From: Ralstonia sp. TCR112
GTDB taxonomy: Bacteria > Pseudomonadota > Gammaproteobacteria > Burkholderiales > Burkholderiaceae
Length of the DNA stretch: 64,000 nucleotides
Assembly (NCBI RefSeq): GCF_007997035.1
Contig: NZ_VOSS01000007.1
Span: 1 to 64,000, forward strand
Direction of reading: 5' to 3'
The number at the start of each line of letters is the position of its first letter. Positions within the stretch are counted from its first letter, which is position 1. The position numbers and the translations under genes were made by a program. Under the pieces are notes generated by a model. The model saw only the letters and a program-made list of their open reading frames with translations. It was not told the origin of the DNA and did not search any database. This document shows positions 50,612 through 60,239 of this stretch, in pieces.

Positions 50612-52642
50612 ATGGCTTGGAATCACCCCGCCCGGCGCCTGCTGACGGCCGCGCTGAGCACGACCGTGGCAGCGACGCTGGCGACCACATTGACCGCATG
50701 CGGTGGTGGCGACAGCAGTCCCATCGCCAACCAGGGCAGCACCGACACGCCATCCACCAACGCCAGCAAAAAGGTGCTGATGGTTGGCGTGGACGGCGCC
50801 ACCTATGCGCAGGTACAGAGCACGCTCTTGCAGCGCAGCCTGCCGAACCTCGGTGCGTTGGCGGTGATGCCGGCTTCGACCGGCGGCACGCTCGGCACCA
50901 CCACCGCCCAGCCGCCGCTCGACACGCCCAGCTGGGCCACCGTGCTGACCGGCGCCTGGCAAAACCGCCACGGCGTGACCGACGACACCGTCACCACCCT
51001 GGCCGCCCCAAGCGTGTTCAGCTATGCGCGCAGCGCCGCCAAGGCAGCCGGCACCACGCAACGGCTGGGCGCCGCCGTCAGCTCGGCCACACTGCCCGCG
51101 CTGCTCAAGGCGGATCAGCAAGCCGGCAATCTGGATACGCTGGTCGACTGCGCCCAGGTGGACACCTGCGTGACGCAGAACAGCGTGAAGCTCGTGCAGT
51201 CCGGCTACGACGTCGTCTTCGCGCAATACACCGCGCCGGCCGCTGCCGCGCTGGCCTCGGGCCTGCAGAGCGATGCGTACACCGCTGCGCTGGCCAACGT
51301 CGACCAGGCGATCGGCACACTGCAGGCCGCCATCGCCCAGCGCCGCACCGCCAACCCGAACGAAGACTGGCTCGTCGTCGTCACCACCAGCCACGGCCTG
51401 GACGCCACGGGTGCCACCACGTCGGCGCCGACGCTGGAAAACCGCACCGCCTTCATCGCGCTGAACAAGCCGGTCAACGCGGTGCTCGGCAAGACCGGCA
51501 TGGCGGCGCCCACGTCGGAAGCCACGCTGGCCGCGCTGCCGAGCGAGGCCGACATCGTGCCGACGGTGCTGGCGCAATTGAACGCCGCCGTGCCGGCAAC
51601 CACCCATAAGTTGGATGGCGCGGCGCTCACCGCCAACGCCGTCGGGGTGCGCAACCTCCAGAGCACCGTGGGTGCGTACAACGCCTCGCTGGTGCTGAAC
51701 TGGCAAAACCCGACCGCTGCCAGCGGCCCGATCACCGTGCTGCGCGACGGCAAGCCCGTTGCCACGCTGCCCGCCACGGCCACGCAGTACACCGACAGCA
51801 ACATCGCTGCCGCCAGCGGCATCTACCGCATCAACTACACGCTGGTGCGCAACAACGTGCCGGTGTCGATGCTCGCGCAGATCAGCTACGTTGCGCCAAC
51901 GCCGCTGGCCACCTCGCTCACCAACGGCCTGGCTGCGTACTACAGCTTCGATCCGCTGCCGCCGACTGACCGAAAAGCCAGTTCGACGATCGGCCCGTGG
52001 GTGGCCGGCACCGACGGCGGCTCCGCAGCGGCCGATCCGTTTGGCGGCACGGCCCTCTCGGTCGATTCGCGCATCGACGCCTACAAGCTCACGCAGAACG
52101 GCGCCGACATCGCACAGAGCCCGCAATTCACCATCGGCTTCTGGTTCAAGTCGGATTGCACGCAGGGCAACGGCACCGGCGAGCCGATCCTCGCCAACAA
52201 GGACTACTACTCCGGCTCCAATGCGGGCATCGCCATCGGATTGTGGGGCGGCTGCGAAGTGCGCTTCAACCTCGGCAGCGGCGGCAAGCGCGACGACATC
52301 CAGGGCATGAAGTTCAGCGCCAACCAATGGGCGTATCTAGCCCTGTCGGTCGACGCGCAGGCCAAGCGGTTCAGCGCGTACATCCTTGATCCGGTGTTGG
52401 GCGTACAGAAGGTGGAAGACAAGGCCATCGCGAACACCGACGTCACGAAGCTCAATGGCCTGGCCACCAAGGTCTGGGGCCTGAACGACGACGCCACGCA
52501 CAACTACGTGCCCAACAACCCGGGCTCGCTCAAGGGCGTGATGGCCTACGACGACCTCGCCATGTGGACGCGCCGGCTGACGCTGGACGAACTCAAGACG
52601 ATCAACGGTTCGCACCAGCCGCTGTCGTCGCTGAACCCCTGA
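50612..52642 (+). CDS. Lipoprotein with phosphodiesterase/alkaline-phosphatase-like domain and LamG-like domain
   Basis: This 676-residue protein has a lipoprotein signal (TLATTLTAC then GGG, lipobox LTAC at about residue 30). Residues 55-350 resemble the type I phosphodiesterase/alkaline phosphatase superfamily: KVLMVGVDGATYAQVQSTLL with the first metal Asp, LDTPSWATVLTGAWQNRHGV with a nucleophile-type Thr, and VVVTTSHGLDATGAT with a metal His. An Ig-like region is followed by a C-terminal LamG-type jelly roll (about 450-670, FTIGFWFKSD and YLALSVDAQAKRFSAYILD). It should be membrane-anchored outside the cytoplasm. The ATG at 50612 has GAGGAAA. It heads a cluster with a small lipoprotein and phospholipase C, suggesting shared use of phosphate esters. 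Confidence 0.8.
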   Translation: MAWNHPARRLLTAALSTTVAATLATTLTACGGGDSSPIANQGSTDTPSTNASKKVLMVGVDGATYAQVQSTLLQRSLPNLGALAVMPASTGGTLGTTTAQPPLDTPSWATVLTGAWQNRHGVTDDTVTTLAAPSVFSYARSAAKAAGTTQRLGAAVSSATLPALLKADQQAGNLDTLVDCAQVDTCVTQNSVKLVQSGYDVVFAQYTAPAAAALASGLQSDAYTAALANVDQAIGTLQAAIAQRRTANPNEDWLVVVTTSHGLDATGATTSAPTLENRTAFIALNKPVNAVLGKTGMAAPTSEATLAALPSEADIVPTVLAQLNAAVPATTHKLDGAALTANAVGVRNLQSTVGAYNASLVLNWQNPTAASGPITVLRDGKPVATLPATATQYTDSNIAAASGIYRINYTLVRNNVPVSMLAQISYVAPTPLATSLTNGLAAYYSFDPLPPTDRKASSTIGPWVAGTDGGSAAADPFGGTALSVDSRIDAYKLTQNGADIAQSPQFTIGFWFKSDCTQGNGTGEPILANKDYYSGSNAGIAIGLWGGCEVRFNLGSGGKRDDIQGMKFSANQWAYLALSVDAQAKRFSAYILDPVLGVQKVEDKAIANTDVTKLNGLATKVWGLNDDATHNYVPNNPGSLKGVMAYDDLAMWTRRLTLDELKTINGSHQPLSSLNP

Positions 52643-52672
52643 CCTCCTCCCCCAACCCGAACGAGACCGCTC

Positions 52673-52873
52673 ATGAAGCCCTTCATCCACCCCCTCGCGC
52701 GGCCGCACCGGCTGGCCGCCATGCTGCTGTGCGCCGCCACCTTGTCGCTGTCGGCCTGCGGCGGCGATTCGAACGATGGCACGCCCGGTACCGGCACTGG
52801 CCCCGGCGCCACTCAGCCCGATCAACCCGGCCAGCCGCCGGCCAACAAGCCGACCCTGCACTGCGCTCCGTAA
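52673..52873 (+). CDS. Small lipoprotein
   Basis: This 66-residue protein has a lipoprotein signal (MLLCAATLSLSACGG, lipobox LSAC at residue 29) followed by a short Gly/Thr/Pro/Gln-rich tail (TGPGATQPDQPGQPPANK) and the end HCAP. It has no folded domain. It lies between the phosphodiesterase-like gene and phospholipase C with small gaps (30 and 36 bases), so it is probably in the same operon. It could be an accessory lipoprotein or a remnant of a larger one; its N-terminus resembles that of the preceding gene. Confidence 0.65.
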   Translation: MKPFIHPLARPHRLAAMLLCAATLSLSACGGDSNDGTPGTGTGPGATQPDQPGQPPANKPTLHCAP

Positions 52874-52909
52874 CGCGCGGCTTCCCATCGACTTGCGTTT
52901 GAGACCGAC

Positions 52910-55069
52910 ATGACTTCCGACACGAACCACGCCAACAACGGCAGCCGCCGCAACTTCCTCAAGATGGCCAGCACGGGGGCAATTTCCGCTGCCGCGCTCG
53001 CCGCCTTCCCGCCGTCGATCCGCCGTGCGCTGGCCATTCCCGCCAACAACGCCACCGGCACGATGCGCGACGTTGAACACGTGGTGATCCTGATGCAGGA
53101 GAACCGCTCGTTCGACAACTACTTCGGCACGCTGCAAGGCGTGCGCGGCTTTGGCGACCGCTTCCCCATCCCGCTGGCCGGCGGCCTGAACGTCTGGCAG
53201 CAGACCTACGTGCCAAGCAGCGGACCGAGCCGCACGGTGCTGCCGTATTACCTCGACAGCAGCGCCGGCAATGCGCAACGCGTGTCAGGCACGCCGCACA
53301 GCTACCCCGATGCGCAGAACGCGTGGGACCTCGGCCGCATGAGCAAGTGGCCGACCTACAAGCAGACGCAGTCGATGGGCTATTACAAGCAGGCCGAGCT
53401 GGACTTCCAGTTCGCGCTGGCCAACGCCTTCACGCTGTGCGATGCGTACCACTGCTCGTTCCACGGCGGCACCAACACCAACCGGCTGTTTCACTGGACA
53501 GGCACGAACGATCCGACCGGCGCGGCGGGCGGCCCCGTCATCGACAACAGCGGCGACCACCTCGACGCCAGCGTCACGTACAACTGGACGACCTACCCCG
53601 AGCGCCTGCAGGCGGCCGGCGTGTCGTGGAAGGTCTACCAGAACATGCCGGACAACTTCACCGACAACCCGCTCGCCGGCTTCAAGGCCTACCGCGATGC
53701 CAACGCCGCGCGCGGCAACCTGGCCGACGGCAGCCCGTTCCCGCCGTACACGCCGGCCGACGAAACCGTCAGCCCGCTCATCAAGGGCGTCGGCAACACC
53801 ATGCCCGACGGCGGCTTCCTGCAGGCCTTGAAGGACGACATCGCCGCCGGCCAGCTGCCGCAGGTGTCGTGGATCGTCGCGCCGGCCACGTATTCCGAAC
53901 ACCCCGGTCCGTCGAGTCCCGTGCAAGGCGCGTGGTACACGCAGGAAGTGCTCAACGCGCTGACCGCCAACCCGGCCGTGTGGAGCAAGACCGTGCTGTT
54001 CATCAACTTCGATGAGAACGACGGCTTCTTCGACCACGTGCCGCCGCCCGCAGCCCCGGCCTACGACAACGGCGTGCTGGCCGGCAAGTCGACGGTGAGC
54101 ACGGCCGGCGAATACCACACGGACCAACACCCCTACGGCCCCGGCCCGCGCGTGCCGATGTACATCGTTTCACCGTGGAGCCGCGGCGGCTGGGTCAACT
54201 CGCAGGCGTTCGACCACACCTCGGTGCTGCGCTTCCTGGAGCTGCGCTTCAACGTCAAGGAGCCGAACATCAGCGCATACCGCCGCGCGGTGCTGGGCGA
54301 CCTGACCAGCGCCTTCAACTTCGTCAACCCGAACACCGAAACGCTGCCGACGCTGCCCAGCCGCGACAAGGCAACCGCCGACTCGATCCGCACCGCGCAA
54401 GGGTTGAAGCCGCAGGTGCCGCTGCCCTCCGTCACGGCGCAGCAGATGCCGACGCAAGCCACCGGCACCCGCCCCTCGCGCGCCTTGCCGTACGAGCTGC
54501 ACGTCAGCGCGCGCGAAGACGCCACCAACCGCGCGCTCCGCCTGATCTTCAGCAACACCGGCACGGCGGCCGCCGTCTTCCACGTGTACGACCGCCTGCA
54601 TCTGGACCGCGTGCCGCGTCGCTACGCGGTCGAGCCCGGCAAGATGCTCGACGACACCTGGGACGTGTTCACCGCCGACAAGGGCAAGTACGACCTGTGG
54701 GTGCTCGGCCCGAACGGCTTCCACCGCGCGTTCTCCGGCGATGTGAGCGCCGTGTCGGCAGCGGGTTCGAGCGCACCGGAAATCCGCGTGTGCTACGACC
54801 TGGCCAACGCCGAGGTCTACGTGACGATGATGAACACCGGCACCGCCGGCTGCACCTTCACCGTCAAGCCGAACGCGTACCGCAACGACGGCCCGTGGAC
54901 GTTCGACATCCCGGCCGGCAAGCAGCTCGACCAGCACTGGCCGATCGCGCGCCAGGGCAACTGGTACGACTTCACGGTGACGGTGCCGCAAGGCGGCTTC
55001 ACGCGGCGCTTTGCCGGCCGCATGGAAACCGGCAAGGACGGCGTGTCCGACCCGGCGATGGGCACTTGA
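52910..55069 (+). CDS. plcN: Phosphocholine-specific phospholipase C, Tat-exported
   Basis: This 719-residue enzyme has a twin-arginine signal (SRRNFLKMASTGAISAAALA) and the bacterial PLC/phosphoesterase fold: VEHVVILMQENRSFDNYFGT at the start of the catalytic domain, FHGGTNTNRLFHWTGTNDP, LFINFDENDGFFDHVPPPAA and HTDQHPYGPGPRVPMYIVSP. Two C-terminal DUF756 repeats follow (about residues 520-610 and 620-705). Such enzymes cleave phosphatidylcholine and sphingomyelin after folding in the cytoplasm and are often induced by phosphate starvation. The length is typical. The choice between haemolytic and non-haemolytic types cannot be made firmly. It is last in the three-gene cluster. Confidence 0.93.
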   Translation: MTSDTNHANNGSRRNFLKMASTGAISAAALAAFPPSIRRALAIPANNATGTMRDVEHVVILMQENRSFDNYFGTLQGVRGFGDRFPIPLAGGLNVWQQTYVPSSGPSRTVLPYYLDSSAGNAQRVSGTPHSYPDAQNAWDLGRMSKWPTYKQTQSMGYYKQAELDFQFALANAFTLCDAYHCSFHGGTNTNRLFHWTGTNDPTGAAGGPVIDNSGDHLDASVTYNWTTYPERLQAAGVSWKVYQNMPDNFTDNPLAGFKAYRDANAARGNLADGSPFPPYTPADETVSPLIKGVGNTMPDGGFLQALKDDIAAGQLPQVSWIVAPATYSEHPGPSSPVQGAWYTQEVLNALTANPAVWSKTVLFINFDENDGFFDHVPPPAAPAYDNGVLAGKSTVSTAGEYHTDQHPYGPGPRVPMYIVSPWSRGGWVNSQAFDHTSVLRFLELRFNVKEPNISAYRRAVLGDLTSAFNFVNPNTETLPTLPSRDKATADSIRTAQGLKPQVPLPSVTAQQMPTQATGTRPSRALPYELHVSAREDATNRALRLIFSNTGTAAAVFHVYDRLHLDRVPRRYAVEPGKMLDDTWDVFTADKGKYDLWVLGPNGFHRAFSGDVSAVSAAGSSAPEIRVCYDLANAEVYVTMMNTGTAGCTFTVKPNAYRNDGPWTFDIPAGKQLDQHWPIARQGNWYDFTVTVPQGGFTRRFAGRMETGKDGVSDPAMGT

Positions 55070-55194
55070 GCCGGGTCGCGAAGTAGAAAGAGAGAAGCAG
55101 GGAAAGATGCGGGCAGCCTTCGAAAGCGGGCTGCCCGTTTCCGTTTCGGCGCTGCGTAGGGCGGGCAGCCTGCGACGTGTCGGCCTCGGAGGGT

Positions 55195-55620
55195 CGAGGG
55201 CCACGGTTTCACCCTCACGTTTGAGCCTCACATCCTGACGTTCGAGGCTTTTACCCGCACGCGTGGGGCTCAGACCGCCGTGTTCGGAGGTTCAACTGTT
55301 GTGCGCGAGCCTCCGACCCTGGAATCGTTCACGGATGGATCGACGAAATGACCCTCGGACGGTCGCGCTCCACGGTTTCACACTCGCACGCGAGCCTCGG
55401 ACCGTGACGCTCCACGGTTTGACCGTCGCGCGTGAGCCTCAAACAGTGGACACATCGACAGTTTTACCCTCGTGCGCGACCCTCGGACTGTGGCGTTCCA
55501 CGGTTTTAGGCTCGCGTGCGATGCCTGGACATTGACGTTCCAGAGTTTCACCCTCGCGCCTGAGTCTTGGAGGGTGACGCTCCACGGTTTTACCCTCGTA
55601 CTTGAGCCGCAGACTGCGGG
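55195..55620. repeat. Degenerate tandem repeat, ~42-bp unit, about ten copies
   Basis: Units of about 42 bp repeat head to tail between phospholipase C and ampD. The core is CCTCGGACxGTGACGCTCCA followed by CGGTTTxACCCTCGCGCGTGAG. Individual copies differ at many positions and some are 43-44 bp, so the frame shifts along the array. Locally the plus frame reads as a 14-residue repeat (REPRTVTLHGFTLA), but no single frame spans it. I know no name for this repeat. Confidence 0.75.
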
Positions 55621-55639
55621 GCTTCAGAGAGTTGTCGCG

Positions 55640-56236
55640 TCAGAGCGCGTGCTGATACGGGAACAACGCCGCATTGAATCCGCCCAGCGCGCGCAGATGC
55701 GCCCAGTCGAAATGCGGTCCGGGGTCCGTCTTGCGGCCCGGGGCAATGTCCGAATGACCGGCAATCGCCGCAATTGGATACGCCGTGCAGATCGCACGCA
55801 CAAGCGATGCCGTGGTGGCGTACTGCTCGGGCGTGAAGGGCAGATCGTCCGTGCCCTCGATTTCGATGCCGACCGAGAAATCGTTGCAGCGCGTGCGCCC
55901 GAAAAAGTCCGACGCACCGGCATGCCAGGCGCGCGCATCGCACGACGCAAATTGCACGCATTCGCCCGTGCGACGGATGAAGAAATGCGCCGACACGCGC
56001 ACGCCGCGCAGCTGATCGAAGTACGGATGCGCGTCGCAGTCGAGCGTGTTGGTGAAGAAATCGAGGACGTGGTCGGTGCCGAAGTCCGCCGCGGATTGCG
56101 CAGGCGGCAGGCTGATGTTGTGCAGCACGATCAGGTCGATCGGCATGCCTTCGGGCCGTGCGTCGATATTTGGCGAGGGATGGCGGCGCGCGCCATCCAC
56201 CCATCCGTCCGCGCCGATGTGCAACCGTTCAGGCAT
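55640..56236 (-). CDS. ampD: 1,6-anhydro-N-acetylmuramyl-L-alanine amidase AmpD
   Basis: This 198-residue cytoplasmic zinc amidase recycles cell-wall muropeptides. Zinc ligands and catalytic residues are visible: His in LIVLHNISLPP, Glu in VGIEIEGTDDLPF, and the C-terminal His/Asp block IAGHSDIAPGRKTDPGPHFD. The VSAHFFIRRTGECVQF segment is typical of the family. There is no signal peptide, as expected for AmpD rather than AmiD-type enzymes. The gene overlaps the end of pilR by 8 bases and probably shares its transcript. It looks intact, so no constitutive beta-lactamase induction from its loss would be predicted. Confidence 0.95.
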   Translation of the reverse strand: MPERLHIGADGWVDGARRHPSPNIDARPEGMPIDLIVLHNISLPPAQSAADFGTDHVLDFFTNTLDCDAHPYFDQLRGVRVSAHFFIRRTGECVQFASCDARAWHAGASDFFGRTRCNDFSVGIEIEGTDDLPFTPEQYATTASLVRAICTAYPIAAIAGHSDIAPGRKTDPGPHFDWAHLRALGGFNAALFPYQHAL

Positions 56237-57854
56237 CGCCGTTCAGCCCATTTCCGGCCGTCTCGCCCACGCCGCCGGGCGGCACTTCAATGTCGCGCGG
56301 GTCACGAATGCCGAGCTGCTGCATGCGATAGCGCAACTGACGGAAGGAGAGCCCAAGCAGCTTGGCGGCGGCCGTGCGGTTGAAGCCGGTCTGGTCCAGC
56401 GCGGCGAGGATCACGTTGCGCTCGACCGACTCCAGGTAGGCCGGCAGGTCGATCGGCAGCGAAACGCTCGGCAGAGCCGGCTCCGCCGGCTGCGCAGCGG
56501 GTGCCGGCTCGGGCTGCGCCATCGGTTGCGGCACGCCCATGGGGCTTTGCACCGGCGCCGGCATGTAGACGGCATCGGGCCAGCTCGCCATCGGCGCGGG
56601 CGACATCGGGTGATGGCCGGCCGCGGCAGCCTGCGCCTCGCGCGTGCGATGGAACAGCGGCGAGCGTTCGATCTCGGCGCCCAGCGCGCCAAGGTCGTCC
56701 ACGTCGATCGACTCGCCTTCCGCAAAGGCGTAGGCGCGCTCCAGCAGGTTCTCCAGCTCGCGCACGTTGCCCGGGAACGGATACGCACACAGTTGCTGCA
56801 GCGCCGGTCGCGTCAGGCGTTTTGGGCGCGGATCGCCGTAGCGGCTGGCGAGCTGCTCGAGCAGCACACCGGCCAGCACGGGCACGTCTTCGGCGCGCTC
56901 GCGCAGCGTGGGCATGCGCAGTTCCAGCACGTTCAGGCGATAGAACAAGTCTTCGCGGAAACGGCCGGCGGCCACCAGCCGCGCAAGGTTCTGGTGGCTC
57001 GCACACACGACGCGCACGTCGACGGGATCTTCACGGCTTTCGCCGATCTTGCGCACGCGGCGCTCCTGCAACGCGCGCAGCAATTTCACCTGCATCGTAA
57101 GCGGCAGGTCGGCCACCTCATCGAGCATGAGCGTGCCGCCGTTGGCGGCCTGGAAGAAGCCTTGGCGGTCGCTGTCTGCGCCGGTAAAGGCGCCCTTCAC
57201 GTAGCCGAAAAACTCGGCTTCCATCAGGTTTTCGGGAATCGCGCCGCAATTGACCGCCACGAACGGCCGCGCCGCGCGCGACGACAACGCATGGATGGCG
57301 CGCGCTGCACGCTCCTTGCCGCTGCCCGATTCGCCGCTGATCACCACCGGCGCCATGCTGCGCGCCAGGCGCATCAGCGAACGGCGCACTTCCTGCATCG
57401 CGGCGGAATGGCCCGGCAGCAGATCGTTGGTGCGCTCGGCCAGATCGGCGTTGCCCGGATCGGGGTCGCGCTGCTGACGGCCCAGCGCATTCAGCACGAG
57501 GCTGCGCAGCTGGTCGAGCGAAAGCGGCTTGGCGATGTAATCGAATGCGCCGGCCTTGAGCGCTTCCACCGCGTTCTCGGCGCTGCCATAGGCCGTGATG
57601 ACGGCCACGGGCGTGCGGTCGGCCGTGGCGGAAAGCTGGCGCACGAGTTCAATGCCCAGGCCATCACCCAGGCGCATGTCGGTCAGCACCAGCGCAAAGC
57701 GCTGGCGGGAAAGCGCCTCGCGCGCCTCGGCCAGCCCGCTGGCGAGCACGACGTCGTGCCCCATGCGGCGCAGGGAAATTTCCAGCAGCTCGCGCAGGTC
57801 GGCTTCGTCATCGACGACGAGAATGGGTTCGCGAACGATGGCGGCTTTGGACAT
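56229..57854 (-). CDS. pilR: Sigma-54-dependent response regulator PilR
   Basis: This 541-residue regulator has a receiver domain (ILVVDDEADLRELLEISLRR, phospho-acceptor Asp in LVLTDMRLGDGLG), a sigma-54 AAA+ domain (Walker A GESGSGKERAARAIH, GAFTGA loop in YVKGAFTGADSDRQGFFQ, Walker B TLMLDEVADL) and a Fis-type HTH at the C-terminus (NRTAAAKLLGLSFRQLRYRM). With PilS it activates type IV pilin genes. A Pro/Ala-rich linker of about 80 residues lies before the HTH and is longer than usual. It is the second gene of the pilS-pilR-ampD run on the minus strand. Confidence 0.95.
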   Translation of the reverse strand: MSKAAIVREPILVVDDEADLRELLEISLRRMGHDVVLASGLAEAREALSRQRFALVLTDMRLGDGLGIELVRQLSATADRTPVAVITAYGSAENAVEALKAGAFDYIAKPLSLDQLRSLVLNALGRQQRDPDPGNADLAERTNDLLPGHSAAMQEVRRSLMRLARSMAPVVISGESGSGKERAARAIHALSSRAARPFVAVNCGAIPENLMEAEFFGYVKGAFTGADSDRQGFFQAANGGTLMLDEVADLPLTMQVKLLRALQERRVRKIGESREDPVDVRVVCASHQNLARLVAAGRFREDLFYRLNVLELRMPTLRERAEDVPVLAGVLLEQLASRYGDPRPKRLTRPALQQLCAYPFPGNVRELENLLERAYAFAEGESIDVDDLGALGAEIERSPLFHRTREAQAAAAGHHPMSPAPMASWPDAVYMPAPVQSPMGVPQPMAQPEPAPAAQPAEPALPSVSLPIDLPAYLESVERNVILAALDQTGFNRTAAAKLLGLSFRQLRYRMQQLGIRDPRDIEVPPGGVGETAGNGLNGDA

Positions 57855-57893
57855 GGATCAGCAGAAGATCGGCGGAAATGCGCGGCCGGCGGA

Positions 57894-59950
57894 CTATTCC
57901 GTTACGGCCAAGGCAGGTTGATCAAACATCAGGGTGATGACGAAGGCGCGGCGCGGCAACGTGTCGCGCGCCTCCATGGTCAACGCTCCGGTGCGATCGA
58001 GCAAGGATTCCAGTGCGATGGCACCGTAGCGGATCTGCGCATCGTTGGCGCTACACAACTCGCGCGCCATGTAGAGGCCCAGGCCAGTGCCTTGTGCGTC
58101 ATTCGTGAAGAACGGCTCGAACAGGCTGCGTTGCTGCTCGGTAGGCACTTCGGGCCCGTCGTTCCAGATCACGAGTTCAGCGTGGGTGTCGTCCAGCGCG
58201 TAGGCCGCGAGTTGGATCGAGCCGGGAACGCGGCGGCAATAACGCAGCGCGTTGTCGAGCATGTTGCCCACCACCTGCTGCAACTGCGCCGGGTCGAACA
58301 GCACGGGCTTGTCGAGGTCGACGGCCACGCGCACGAGGTTCGGGTTGATCTCGGTGGCTTCGCCTGCGCGGCGCAGGGCCTCGGCACGCCAGCGCTCGAC
58401 AACCTCCGGCAGCACTTGGGCCAGTTGCACGCGCACACGCTCCCCACGCGGGCGGCGCGAGAGCATCAGCACGTCAGCGACCACCTGGTCGAGCCGGCGC
58501 ACGTTATCCCGGATGATGCGCAGCAGGCGCGTCTCCACGCCGGAGCTTTCCGGGCGCGGGTGCGCCCCGCCATCCTGGCCGTCGCCCGGATCGTCCAGCA
58601 GTTCGGCGGCCTGGCTGATCGCGGCCAGCGGGTTGCGGATCTGGTGCGCAACGCTGGCCACCAGCCGCCCCATCGAGGCCAGCTTTTCCTGTTGCGCCTG
58701 CTCCGCCACACGTTCCCAGCTTTCCACGTGGACCAGCACGGTGTCGTGCAACTCGTGGCGCAGAAAGGCTTCGTCGTCGCCGACCAGCCCTGCGAGATGG
58801 CGTCGGCCGATGGAATGCGCGGACGCACCTCGCCGCCCTCACCCGGCAGGCCCAGACCGATCGAGCTGACCAGGCTATCCATGTAGACGCTGCGCAGGTT
58901 GGCCAGGCTCGGCAGGATGAAGCGCAGGCGCAGGCGGGCGCTCAACATGGCGCGGCCTGCCCGGCCGCCCGCAGCGATAGGCAACAGATCCAGGATGCGC
59001 GGTGCATCGTCGTCGCCGGTGCCGTCGGTCGGACGGCTCTTGCGGCGCAGCCACTGGCGCAGCGTTTCGAGCAACGGGCGCAGGTGCGGCACGTCCTTCA
59101 GGTCGAACAACATCGCGCCGCTGCCGACAAAGGCGCTCTGCGGCACGCCCAGCAACATGGCTGCGGCCGGGTTGGCGGCAACGACGCGGCCATCGGCGCG
59201 CACGAGCATCACGCCGTCCTGCATGTCGTAGACCATCAGGCGGTTGACCAGCTGTTGCAGGCGCAGCTCGCGCTCGCGGGCCATCGTCAACCGTTCCTGC
59301 GCGATCTGGCGGTGCGACAGGCCGTACATCATCGACGCGGCCATCATGTAGACCAGGCCGTAGAGCCCCGCGGATGCCAGCCCCGGCGCAATCACGCCGT
59401 CGCTCATCATCTGCAGGAACGGATCGGCCAGCACCACGATGGATGCCACTGCCGCCGTGAACAGCGCAAACAGCAGGCTGGTAAGCGCGCCGGCGGCCAA
59501 CACCGGCACCAGCAACACCATCGCCACGCTGGCCGACAAATGCGAGAGCGTGGCGTACGCCAGCCCCAGGAACAGCAGATCGAGCACCACATCGAGCCGC
59601 ACGCGGAATTGGAATCGCGTGCGCCACCATCCGGCTGCGGCCAAGATCAGCAGGGCCATCGCCAGATACGGCAGCGTCAGGCTGAGCAGCGCGTCGCTAT
59701 TTGCCGGGCCGACCGCTTCGTTGTGCTCGCGCGGCACCATCACGAACAACAGCAGCACGAGCGCCACGGCGGCGCGGCTGAAAGCGAAATAGCGCAGCAG
59801 GCGCCACTGGAATTCAGGCGGATCGGGCTCCAGCCAGACCGATCGCAAGGCGCGCCAGGCGTTCAGGCGCGAGAGCAGGCTGCGCGCGCCGGACGGCGTT
59901 GCCCGCGCGGCACCCGACGCTTCGGGCGCATGCGTTGCCCCGGTCAGCAT
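57894..59950 (-). CDS. pilS: Sensor histidine kinase PilS (frameshifted in this sequence)
   Basis: The N-terminal part has six hydrophobic membrane segments (about residues 55-215), then a PAS domain (LVNRLMVYDMQDGVMLVRAD). The kinase part follows one frame over: the H-box LASMGRLVASVAHQIRNPLA, N-box MLDNALRYC and G-box GTGLGLYMARELC. The N-terminal frame runs on to 58466 as non-protein-like sequence. Adding one G at about 58807 (TCGGCC to TCGGGCC on the coding strand) gives PSGRRHLAGLVGDDEAFLRH and restores one kinase of about 685 residues. A real null mutation is possible, but the same type of loss in ffh favours a sequence error. It phosphorylates PilR. Confidence 0.88.
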
Positions 59951-60194
59951 GCTCGGGGCAACGATAGCGGCCGCCGCCTAGCGCGATCATGTTGGTGCGC
60001 GGCGCGTGCACGCCGCACACGGCACATTGCTCGATGGGTTGGGAGGTCTGAGGCTCAGGCGTGCGCTTGGCTGTGCCCTGTCCGCGCGAGGCGGACTGCC
60101 CTTGCCCCGAGGAGCGGGACGGCCGCGTCCCAAGGCGGCTCAACCACCACCAGCCGGCGAGCAGCATCAGGATCAGCAGGACAGGACGGGACAT
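59814..60194 (-). CDS. PP0621-like small membrane-anchored protein
   Basis: The product starts with one hydrophobic segment (MSRPVLLILMLLAGWWWLSR), then a basic linker and a short zinc-ribbon-like segment (CAVCGVHAPRTNMIALGGGR, then RYRCPEHAD), the usual PP0621-family layout. The family is about 80-90 residues long. Here the frame runs on for about 45 more residues overlapping the start of pilS (59950), which reads as non-protein-like. The real end is therefore probably near 59945; a nearby stop in another frame fits a missing base in the C/G run. The function is unknown. It lies directly upstream of pilS on the same strand. Confidence 0.7.
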   Translation of the reverse strand: MSRPVLLILMLLAGWWWLSRLGTRPSRSSGQGQSASRGQGTAKRTPEPQTSQPIEQCAVCGVHAPRTNMIALGGGRYRCPEHADRGNACARSVGCRAGNAVRRAQPALAPERLARLAIGLAGARSA

Positions 60195-60239
60195 GGGGAA
60201 CAGGCAAGAACAAGTAGCAGCGCAAGCGCCAGGAACGCG

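Noticed and set aside
55195-55620. CRISPR reading of the 42-bp tandem repeat
   Set aside because: Units are contiguous and degenerate, with no constant repeat plus unique spacer pattern.
58790-58810. Programmed frameshift in pilS
   Set aside because: No slippery heptamer or downstream structure is evident, and the same one-base G/C loss occurs in ffh and other genes.
56046-58886. A 946-codon plus-strand frame across pilR and pilS
   Set aside because: It is antisense to two recognisable genes and has shadow composition (Arg/His/Gln/Ala-rich).
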